Shown: piece by piece, positions 15,101 to 27,100 of the stretch | Layout: each line of letters starts with the position of its first letter | Numbering within the stretch: position 1 is the stretch's first letter | Source of the DNA: Maniola hyperantus | Lineage: Eukaryota > Arthropoda > Insecta > Lepidoptera > Nymphalidae | DNA: 64,000 nucleotides | Reading direction: 5' to 3' | NCBI RefSeq assembly: GCF_902806685.2 | Contig: NC_048563.1 | Location: forward strand, 3,191,098-3,255,097 | Program-made: the position numbers and the translations under genes | The notes under the pieces: generated by a model | The model's database searches: none | What the model was told of the DNA's origin: nothing | The model's input: only the letters and a program-made list of their open reading frames with translations

Positions 15101-18100
15101 GGAATGTCGTTCCTACCGAGAAGAACTAGCAAGAAACTCGACGGTTGCTCTTTTGAAGTGATCAATTTACAATATTATTATACCATACTGTATAAGCAAT
15201 TGCTGGCTGTCAATCGTGCTGAAATTTGGCATGCAGATAGCATGCAGAAAGGCAATCCGAACCAGTGGTAGATGCATCCGACTATTCGTAAGCACTTGTA
15301 AAAGTTTATACGAATAAAAAAGATTTTCATTTCATATTACGACGTAGGCATCCGCTAAGAAAGTATTTTTGAAAATTCAACCCCTAATGGGGTGAAATAG
15401 GGGTTTGAAATTTGTGTAGTCCACGCGGACGAAGTCGCGGGCATAATAGCGAGTAGTTAATTTTTTTTTTCGTGTACCGTAAATGTAGTTACATAGTAGT
15501 AACAAATAAAGTTACATTGGAAATAAATAAATAAATAAATAATGCCTTTATTACTGAACTAGCTTATGCTCGCGACTTCGTCCGCGTGGACTACACAAAT
15601 TTCAAATCCCTATTTCCCCCCCTTAGGAGTTGAATTTTCCAAAATCCTTTCTTAGCGGATGCCTACGTCATAGTAGCTATCTGCATGCCAAATTTCAGTC
15701 CGATCAGTCCAGTAGATTGAGCTGTGCGTTGATAGATCAGTCAGTCAGTCAGTCAGTCACCTTTTCCTTTTATATATTTAGAAAGATTTACATTTAAAAA
15801 TTACATAATTTAAATCTCGCATTTTAGTTCTTTCGGATCAGCGCGTCTTCTGACGCATAGGCCTCCATTGGAAATGCTCATCTCTAAATAGAGATTTCTT
15901 CCAGCTTCCCATTCAAGGTTGTGAGTAATTTACATATGTCCGGCGCTTCTTTTGTTTGTTCTCAGGTGGAAGAAGCGCCGGAATAACCAGCTCTTAGCTT
16001 TAAGTTGTAATGTGTGGCACAATTGCATAAATAAACGTCTTTTCTTTCTTTCTTTCTTACCGCGGAAGAAGTCGCGGGCACAAGCTAGTGACGGTATAAC
16101 TCACGCATCATCTGTGTGGTGCGATCGTAGAGTCGCTGTTGCTCGTAGCGCTGATGTTTCATTATCGCTTCCCGCTCCATCTGCAACTGAAATTTATAAT
16201 TATACTGTAAGCTGTTTTTGCTGTTGCTTGTATTCATGTACACTGTAATATAGCTTATATTTTATAATTTATAAATACATATCAAAAATTGCGGACCGGC
16301 AGGAATCGAACCCGCGTCTCCTGGGATCGCGCCCGACGCTCTGACCGTAGCTCAGTGGTCCGAGCGTAGCTAGATACATATCAAAAATTGCGGACCGGCA
16401 GGAATCGAACCCGCGTCTCCTGGGATCGCGCCCGACGCTCTGACCGTAGCTCAGTGGTCCGAGCGTAGCTAGATACATATCAAAAATTGCGGACCGGCAG
16501 GAATCGAACCCGCGTCTCCTGGGATCGCGCCCGACGCTCTGACCGTAGCTCAGTGGTCCGAGCGTAGCTAGATACATATCAAAAATTGCGGACCGGCAGG
16601 AATCGAACCCGCGTCTCCTGGGATCGCGCCCGACGCTCTGACCGTAGCTCAGTGGTCCGAGCGTAGCTAGATACATATCAAAAATTGCGGACCGGCAGGA
16701 ATCGAACCCGCGTCTCCTGGGATCGCGCCCGACGCTCTGACCGTAGCTCAGTGGTCCGAGCGTAGCTAGATACATATCAAAAATTGCGGACCGGCAGGAA
16801 TCGAACCCGCGTCTCCTGGGATCGCGCCCGACGCTCTGACCGTAGCTCAGTGGTCCGAGCGTAGCTAGATACATATCAAAAATTGCGGACCGGCAGGAAT
16901 CGAACCCGCGTCTCCTGGGATCGCGCCCGACGCTCTGACCGTAGCTCAGTGGTCCGAGCGTAGCTAGATACATATCAAAAATTGCGGACCGGCAGGAATC
17001 GAACCCGCGTCTCTTAGGATCGCGCCCGACGCTCTGACCGTAGCTCAGTGGTCCGAGCGTAGCTAGATACATATCAAAAATTGCGGACCGGCAGGAATCG
17101 AACCCGCGTCTCCTGGGATCGCGCCCGACGCGCTGACCGTAGCTCAGTGGTCCGAGCGTAGCTAGATACATATCAAAAATTGCGGACCGGCAGGAATCGA
17201 ACCCGCGTCTCCTGGGATCGCGCCCGACGCTCTGACCGTAGCTCAGTGGTCCGAGCGTAGCTAGATACATATCAAAAATTGCGGACCGGCAGGAATCGAA
17301 CCCGCGTCTCTTAGGATCGCGCCCGACGCTCTGACCGTAGCTCAGTGGTCCGAGCGTAGCTAGATACATATCAAAAATTGCGGACCGGCAGGAATCGAAC
17401 CCGCGTCTCCTGGGATCGCGCCCGACGCTCTGACCGTAGCTCAGTGGTCCGAGCGTAGCTAGATACATATCAAAAATTGCGGACCGGCAGGAATCGAACC
17501 CGCGTCTCCTGGGATCGCGCCCGACGCTCTGACCGTAGCTCAGTGGTCCGAGCGTAGCTAGATACATATCAAAAATTGCGGACCGGCAGGAATCGAACCC
17601 GCGTCTCCTGGGATCGCGCCCGACGCTCTGACCGTAGCTCAGTGGTCCGAGCGTAGCTAGATACATATCAAAAATTGCGGACCGGCAGGAATCGAACCCG
17701 CGTCTCCTGGGATCGCGCCCGACGCTCTGACCGTAGCTCAGTGGTCCGAGCGTAGCTAGATACATATCAAAAATTGCGGACCGGCAGGAATCGAACCCGC
17801 GTCTCCTGGGATCGCGCCCGACGCTCTGACCGTAGCTCAGTGGTCCGAGCGTAGCTAGATACATATCAAAAATTGCGGACCGGCAGGAATCGAACCCGCG
17901 TCTCTTAGGATCGCGCCCGACGCTCTGACCGTAGCTCAGTGGTCCGAGCGTAGCTAGATACATATCAAAAATTGCGGACCGGCAGGAATCGAACCCGCGT
18001 CTCCTGGGATCGCGCCCGACGCTCTGACCGTAGCTCAGTGGTCCGAGCGTAGCTAGATACATATCAAAAATTGCGGACCGGCAGGAATCGAACCCGCGTC

Positions 18101-21100
18101 TCCTGGGATCGCGCCCGACGCTCTGACCGTAGCTCAGTGGTCCGAGCGTAGCTAGATACATATCAAAAATTGCGGACCGGCAGGAATCGAACCCGCGTCT
18201 CCTGGGATCGCGCCCGACGCTCTGACCGTAGCTCAGTGGTCCGAGCGTAGCTAGATACATATCAAAAATTGCGGACCGGCAGGAATCGAACCCGCGTCTC
18301 CTGGGATCGCGCCCGACGCTCTGACCGTAGCTCAGTGGTCCGAGCGTAGCTAGATACATATCAAAAATTGCGGACCGGCAGGAATCGAACCCGCGTCTCC
18401 TGAGATCGCGCCCGACGCTCTGACCGTAGCTCAGTGGTCCGAGCGTAGCTAGATACATATCAAAAATTGCGGACCGGCAGGAATCGAACCCGCGTCTCCT
18501 GGGATCGCGCCCGACGCTCAGTGGTCCGAGCGTAGCTAGATACATATCAAAAATTGCGGACCGGCAGGAATCGAACCCGCGTCTCCTGGGATCGCGCCCG
18601 ACGCTCTGACCGTAGCTCAGTGGTCCGAGCGTAGCTAGATACATATCAAAAATTGCGGACCGGCAGGAATCGAACCCGCGTCTCCTGGGATCGCGCCCGA
18701 CGCTCTGACCGTAGCTCAGTGGTCCGAGCGTAGCTAGATACATATCAAAAATTGCGGACCGGCAGGAATCGAACCCGCGTCTCCTGGGATCGCGCCCGAC
18801 GCTCTGACCGTAGCTCAGTGGTCCGAGCGTAGCTAGATACATATCAAAAATTGCGGACCGGCAGGAATCGAACCCGCGTCTCCTGGGATCGCGCCCGACG
18901 CTCTGACCGTAGCTCAGTGGTCCGAGCGTAGCTAGATACATATCAAAAATTGCGGACCGGCAGGAATCGAACCCGCGTCTCCTGGGATCGCGCCCGACGC
19001 TCTGACCGTTAGCTCAGTGGTCCGAGCGTAGCTAGATACATATCAAAAATTGCGGACCGGCCGGAATCGAACCCGCGTCTCCTGGGATCGCGCCCGACGC
19101 TCAGTGGTCCGAGCGTAGCTAGATACATATCAAAAATTGCGGACCGGCAGGAATCGAACCCGCGTCTCCTGGGATCGCGCCCGACGCTCTGATCGTAGTG
19201 CGTCGTGCGTAGGGGCGTCCCCCCACATCATGTCCCGAATGCCATCTTAACCTGTCGCGGACTATAGCTATCCTCCATTGAAGTTCGGCGAGGAAGCCAT
19301 TATTTACCTGATGCTGCAACTCGTTCTCCTCATCAGCTTCGGATTTCCCCTGTAAATTCCTGGCTTCGGTCAACTCCCTCTCGCATTCCTTCAACCGCTT
19401 GCTGAATTCCGCTACACGGCGTTCTGCCACTTGTAGCTCCTAGAAAATAGTCAGATCAGTCAAGAGCGAATCGGACTCGAACAGGCATGGGTTCCGTGCC
19501 GTAGTACCGTAGTACAAGAAATTTTTTTTTAATTTACTAGATGATGCCCGCGACTTTGTCCGCGTGGATTTTGTTTTTTAAAATTCCGTGGGAACTCTTT
19601 GATTTTCCGGAATAAATGGCGCCGTCCTATTATCATCGCTCGCGCGATGATGCGATGCGATTTCATCGTGCGATGAAATACAATATGAACGCATCGCATG
19701 ATCGCGCAATCTTCAATAGGACATTCAGTAGAACACAGTTTGTTTGAACGCACGGGACGCGCGATCATTTTCGTCGGACGCACGCTTCATCGCACAAGCG
19801 ATGACAATAAGACGGCGCCTATGTCACTCTCCAGGTCTTTAACTGTACCCATGCAAAAAATCACGTCGATCCATTGCTCTGTTGCGACGTGATTAAAGGA
19901 CAAACCAACATACAAACACACTTTCGCATTTTTAATAAGGGTACTGATTTGCATAGCGGACATTTTCAATTTTCTATTAAAGAAAAAGAAAGAAAAGAAA
20001 GAAAAGACGTTTATTTATACAAATTGTGCCACACATCACAACTTAAAGCTAAGAGCTGGTTATTCCGGCGCTTCTTCCACCTGAGAACAAGCAAAAGAAG
20101 CGCCGGAACAAACTGTCATATTGTGTGGCACAACCCGAAAAAAGGGTCCCAGCTCAGCATTATGCTGTATGCCTTGTTGCACAAGAACATACTTATTATA
20201 CTATTACACTTTGTTGTTATAGCAGCAATACAACAACAAACAAAAACACTGAAAATTTCAACTCTTTACCTATTACAGTTCATGAGATACAGACAGACGG
20301 GCGGACGGACAGCGGAGGCTTAGTAACAGGGTCCCGTGGGCACCCTTCAGGTACGGAACTCTAAAAAGCATTACTCTCACTACATTTGTGCGGAAAGTGA
20401 CTTATATCACCGCTGACAATGTTGTTGAGAGGAGACCCGCGGGGTGATTACGTAAAACGTTGCAGGAGCGACAGCAACGCGACAGCAGTAGCAATGCGAC
20501 AGTTCATTTGCTGTCTCTCTTCTTTTTATTTGACATTTGACAGCAATGATCGCGAGATTCACGCATGTCGCAAGCCTGTCACGAGATACGTAACTGTAGG
20601 GGACTTGCTGACGCTAGCGTTCGCCACATGGCTTATTTGTAGAACCTAGGGCGGTCAGCAGTGGCGTGCAGGTCATAAAGGCATAAATGCACTGCTTACC
20701 CCAGTTGTAATAGCTCAATGCATATTTTTCATTAGGACCTGCATGTAAACAGCCTACCTAACTAATGCCTACCCTGGCTTCGAACACTGTGCACGCCACT
20801 GGCGGTCAGTCAGTTGTATCCCAACCGCCGCGTATACTGGACCATCGTAGTTTACCTTTTAATTGTGTTGTAACTTTTAACTAAAGAAATTATTAAATTT
20901 GTAACTTATTGGGGTAACTTGGTGTGTTATTTACCCGATAGACAGACAGAGGACACGGCGATACAGATTGGTAAGAGATATCATAATTAATATTATAAAT
21001 GCGAAAGTGTGTCTGTCTGTCTGTCTGCTAGCTTTTCACGGCTCAACCGTTCAACCGAGAGTTCAACCTAACATAAAAAGCGTGTTACTGGCCCAAAAAA

Positions 21101-24100
21101 GATGCGTGAGAGTCATTTGTAGGTTGTCCCAGCGAGATAGCTGCGTACCTTACTTCCAAAAACTTCGTTTATTAACAGTACCTTCATTATATATCTATGA
21201 AACCATTTTGTTTGTTGCTAATAATAAAAATATGTTTACAGAACTTAACAAAAGACAAAAACATAAATTAAAATTCCCATCACATAAAACCGCTCTCATC
21301 AATAATAGTTTTAACGTTATGGCAGTAAAAATTGTTAACAAACTACCTTTGGAAATAAGAGAACTTGTAAATATAAATAAAATAGAAAGCCTTAAAAAGA
21401 ATTTATTCGAATATTTAATTAAAAACATTTTTTATAGTGTTGACGAATATCTAAGATGTCATTTTTTCCTTTAGTGTGTATTTGGTTACCTTTTGACATA
21501 TTTTGTATTAAGTACTATCTTGTTTTTTTATTATTTTGTGACTAAGTATTAAATTTGGCAAATTTTATCAAAACTATGTACACGTTTGTTAGGAATATCA
21601 TATTGCATGCTAATAGGCAGAATTTGGCTGTACCGTTTTGTTTTGTAACATCTCCACTGTTTACCCAGATTCGCAATAAAGAAATTTGAATTTAAAAAAA
21701 AAAAAAAAAAAATTGAAACCGATTTTGATGAAATTTGGTACAGAGTTAGCTTATATCCCGGGGAAGGACAAAGGCTACTATTTATCCCGGAAAATTTAAG
21801 AGTTCCCACGGGATTCGTACAAAACCTAATTTTACGCGTACGAAGTCGCGGGCATCAGCTAGTCACCCATAAACCGGTGACGAAATCTGATAAGGTAATC
21901 ATCCCGCCGTGCTCTGCAGTGAGCCGGCGATGTGTTGATGATGAACGTTACATACCTTGGCAGTGGCGTTCACGAGCGACGTGCAGTCGCCGAGTTGCTC
22001 GGCCACCAGCTGCACCTTCATCTGCTGTGCTGGGTCCAGTTTCTGCTTTTTGCCTGTAAACATACAAATTGCTATGCAAGGCTGAACAGTCATCATCATC
22101 AACCGATAGACGCCCACTGCTGGACATAGGTCTCTTGTACGGACTTCCACACGCCACGAGGTTGCATTGGTGCTAAAGCACCACTGAGTCGGTGCCATTT
22201 TGTTTGTTAAATAACCCTGTCCATACGAAGTAATATATAAGTCAATGCAAATACCGTATTGTGAAACTCAAACTCAAATTATTATAACTAGCTTATGCCC
22301 GCGACTTCGTCCGCGTGGACTACACAAATTTTAAACCCCTATTTTACACCCTTAGGTTTGATCTTTAACTATGAGATTTTAACATGAGCTTAATAAAATA
22401 TGTAATTGCAAAAATACTAACTACAAAACTTCTTTAGACACTTCAAAACTGACGGCGTTTCATACAAACTTCAAACCCCTATTTTACCGCTTTAGGGGTT
22501 GAATTTTGAAAAATCCCTTCTTAGCGGACGCCTACGTTATAATAGCTTTCTGCATGCCGAATTTCAGCGTGATCCGTCCAGTAGTTTGAGCTGTGCGTTG
22601 ATAGATAGATCAGTCAGTCAGTCAGTCAGTCAGTCAGTCACCTTTTCCTTTTATATATATAGATTCTGAATTTGTAAAATTTTACGCTTCCTGATTGTCA
22701 TAAATTTTTATTTGTAAGATGATATAGTGGTGATAATTAATGCGTACTTAAAACTAAAGCTACGAGGGTTCCGAACGCGCCCAGGGCTGAGAAGAGCCCA
22801 CAACAAACTCAGGTCAACTTGTAAGGTGCTGATACCTTTTTTCTTTGTCCGTTGCGCGGCGAGAGAGTTTTTAGCGAGGTCCAAGTCTCGCGAGGCGGCC
22901 ACGTGTGTCTTCTTCAGCGCGGCGACCATGGCCCGAGCTGTTGATAGCTCGCCGTGTAGCTCTTCTAACTGCTCGCACAGTCGGGACTCCATCTTGAAGA
23001 CAAATCCAACAATCATGATCGGTTTGAAATAATAGAATAGAATCCATACTAATATTAAAAATGCGAAAGTGTGTCTGTCTGTCTGTTTGCTTTTCACGGC
23101 CCAACCGTTCAACCGATTTTGATGAAATTTGGTAAATAAATAAATAAATAAAAATCTTTTTTATTCGAATAAACTTTTACAAGTACTTTCGAATAGTCGG
23201 ATGCATCTACCACTGGTTTGGAATGCCTTTCCTACCGAGAAGAACCAGCAAGAAACTCGACGGTTGCTCTTTTCAAATATTTGATATAGGTACAAGATTA
23301 TGAAATGCATAAAATAGTATTTGCAGTCTTGTGCGTTGCTGGAACGAGCTGCAGGTCAAATCCACGCTCTTTTATCATTTATATAATCTTCAATTGTGTA
23401 AGAGAGGTAGAGAGTTAACTTACATCTCGGGGAAAGACATACATTTTATCCCGGAAAATTAACGAATTCCCGCGGGGTTTTTAAAAACCTAAATCCACGC
23501 GGACGAAGTCGCGGGCATCCTCTAGTAGAATATATTTTTATTCAAGTAAACTTTTACAAGTGCTATTGCATTCTATTCTATTCTAAAGATTTTCGACATT
23601 CCAATTTTATTAACCCTTTTGATAAACTAGCTGATGCCCGCGACTTCATCCGCGTGGAATTAGGTTTTTTTAAAATCCAGTGTGCACTCTTTGATTTTCC
23701 GGGATAAAATGTAGCCTATGTCACTCTCCAGGTCTTTATATATACCCATGCAAAAAATCAATTCATTGAAAATGAAAATCTTTTTTATTCGTATAAACTT
23801 TTACAAGTGCTTACGAATAGTCGGATAATTTGCATTGCACCGTTGCGACATGATTCAAGCCTTACCCATTTCAGCGAAACGCTTCTTATAGATTAAAGGT
23901 ACTCACTCGTTTCGCCTTCTGTCGCATCTTCTTAGCGCGTTTCTTGCCTCTGTCTACATGTCGCGCGGGACCTTCTATGTATTGTAGAAGCGCGTCCAAG
24001 TCGCGCGGATCTTCTGCTCTGTTGTTGCAACCGCCTCTGCCACGCCAGCATGAACCACTGGTGGTTTAAATAAATAATTGTTAGTAAAATCGTATAAAAC

Positions 24101-27100
24101 CAACTTACATTATTCATCATCGTCATGATCAACCCATGACCGGATCACTACAGAGCACGGGTCTACCTCTAAAAAGAAGTGGTTTGGCCATTGCCTACCA
24201 CGCTGGCAAAGTGCAAATTGGCCATTACATTATTATTATTTACAAGACACACACCACATTCCCATTAGGTTTCATATACCCTAACATATTTCCTGAAAAG
24301 CCAGCAATGCAATGGCGGTGAATCTGGGGCTACAAAAGCTAATAGGCGGCGGTATTCACAAAAAAGCTGTGTTCCTTCATTATGCAAATAATAATGAAGT
24401 AACATGTCATGAGATATAAACTAATCATCTCCAAAAAAGTGTTTACAAAAGCAGCGGACCTGTTACTATTCTACTAAACAACAGAAACTAGAACTATTAT
24501 TTCGTAAAATTGAATACTAAATTATATGATTACACAAACACAAATATAAATAAAGGAAATACAAATAAAAAATAATTCACATTAAAAAACTGCACACAAG
24601 CTTGCAAAGATGTTCTTCACTTTTTGTCCAAACACCAATTGTGTTTGAATTGCTTAGGTGCCAATCATACAACGACTTAATGTCGCCTGCTGACAAGATG
24701 CAGAAATTGCAAACTAAAACACCATATGCTACTCTATAATACATAAACGACAATGCAATAACATGCATTGAAGCGTATCCCACAGCTAAGTGTAACCTAC
24801 CCAGAACATCCGGAAGAGAATGAGAACACACTAGTGTCTCTGCTTGAAAGCGACACAGCGTTGTTCTGCGGTTGTTGTTGCCTGTTCTGTTGTTGTTGTT
24901 GCCTGCTCCGTCGCATTTGCTCAAGTAGCTCGTGTTGTTCCAGCTCGTGGTCAAGCAGTTGCTTCTGTGTAAGCGCGAACTTCTGTTGATATTGGATACG
25001 ATTCTGGCGGACCATTTCGTCGTGGTGTTGTTGCTGTAAAATATATTTTTGTTTATACTAGTAGGTATAAGTCACGCAAATTGCTATTGCGCTGGAACCA
25101 TGTCTCATTAACATCGAAATGACGTCATTTTGACGTCAGCTGAAATAAAAATATACCATGAGCTCGAAACTTCAGTCTAGTGCTGACGTCACTAAAATGG
25201 CGGCCACGCTTATTAGGAATTTGCGGGACTTATAATGGGTAATAGGCACTATTACCCATTATCTGCCTAACCAAAGTGATTTTTTAGCATTTTTAGAAAA
25301 TGGCAAATGTCACTTGTTTTTATTTTTATTATGATTTCTATGACATTCTTAATGCTCCCTGTCGAAAAGGGTAGTACCAGATTTAGACCTATCAATTAAG
25401 TATAGTTTGAAATAAGGACTAAAATCGTACTTTTGACATGATATTTGACGGATTAAGTTAAAATGATGCGTGAGAAGTCATGTTTTGCGCATTATACCTG
25501 TTGTAATCGAATCTGCTCTTGTTGTTGCGGCGTCAACGTAGGTTTGTTGTGTATCGGCAGATCGTAAATCGGCTCCGGCTTCTTCTGTTGTTGCTGTTGT
25601 GCTTGTTGTTGTTGCTGCGCCTGTTGTTGTTGCGCTTGTTGTTGTTGCTGTTGCATTTGTTGTTGGAGTTGCGCTTGTTGCTGTTGTTTTAGTTGCTGCA
25701 AGGGTTATTTTTTATAATAATTTTATCAAAAACTAGCTTAAGATCGTGAATTCGGGCGCGTGGACTACACAAATTTTAAACCCCTATGTAACCCCCTCAG
25801 GAGTTGCATTATTAAAAATCCTTACTTAGCCTATCCACATGCCGAATTTCAGCCCGATCCGTGCAGTGGTTAGAGCTGTGCGTTGATAGATCAGTCAGTC
25901 AGTCAGCTTTTTCTTTTATACATATAGATTAGGATTTAAAGCTCAATATTTCGGAAAACTGATCCCTGAATCGAAAAATGGTTTTCACACAGCTATCCTA
26001 TCCAACGACACCGTGCAAGACCGTGGAAGCACCGTGGCGTGTGGAAGTCCCTACAAGAGACCTATGTCCAGCAGTTGATGATGATGATGATGATGATGAT
26101 CGATTTTAACTCACCTGTAATCGTATCTGTTCCATGGCGTTGGGATTAACTTTGCCTTCGGCTTTGACCGCCGGCGGCGGGTTCGTTTGCACTGGGACGG
26201 AACGTTGCACAGCCTGTAACCAAAATAACCGGTCAAGAGCGAGTCGGACTCGCACACGAAGGGTTCCGTATCGTCGTAAAAACTATACCTAGCACTTTTA
26301 TGTAGAACACTGCAAGTTAACAACGGACCTGTCATTTAGTAAATATTTTTTTCGTGAATACATTTTAATTTTTTTTTGTAACCACAAATTTACGGTTCTC
26401 GGATTTTTCATTTACTTACAAATACAAATTTCTTTATTGCGAATCTGGGTAAACAGTGGAGATGTTACAAAAACAAAAAGGTACAGCCAAATTCCGCCTA
26501 TTAGCATGCAATATGTTATGTTATACCTAACAACGTGTACATAGTTTTGATAAAGTTTTACTATACGACCTACTTTGGTACTGGTATAAGTATATGGTAT
26601 AAGACCTACATACCTACCTGCCAAATTCCATGAGTGTAGGTCAACGGGAAGTACATAATAGGTTTTTTTGACAGACACAAGGGACAGACGGACAGATAGA
26701 CAAAGAATGATGCTAAATTTATAATTAATATCTATTTAAGTAATCTGTAAAGAATTGTAATCCTATTTGGCCTTATTTTCAGTCTGTTATTATATAAAAT
26801 TATATTGTTTATATCGCTGTTGATTGCTAAAAACGAATAAAAATAAAATAAAAAAAGGTTACCTTTTTTCCTTTTAAGATATGGAATCGGAACCCTAAAA
26901 ATTATCGATCACAAACGAAACTATGTTTTTATTATTACTTATGTTTATAGGTTCGTATTATATAATATAGATCGTTCTAATACAGTTATTAGAGACATAC
27001 GTTTTCAAAAAACAATCAAAATTCAATACGAAAACATAGGTTCGTTTGTGATTGGTTGGTCACTCAAAATGGTTAACGCCCACTGACTTTTTGTCTTTGT

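Noticed and set aside
16269..18941. 890-codon minus ORF of 33-residue repeats
   Set aside because: It is the 99-bp satellite read in one frame. The 12-bp deletions preserve frame by chance, a 1-bp insertion near 19009 lies beyond it, and the unit looks like tRNA rather than protein.
16275..19198. CRISPR array
   Set aside because: Units are identical with no variable spacers, and the host is an animal.
16275..19198. Tandem array of functional tRNA genes
   Set aside because: The A-box is degenerate, no clean anticodon arm could be placed, and A-box and B-box candidates conflict in strand.
20968..21474. 168-aa plus ORF as a host gene
   Set aside because: It begins in Helitron sequence and ends as a LINE reverse transcriptase tail.
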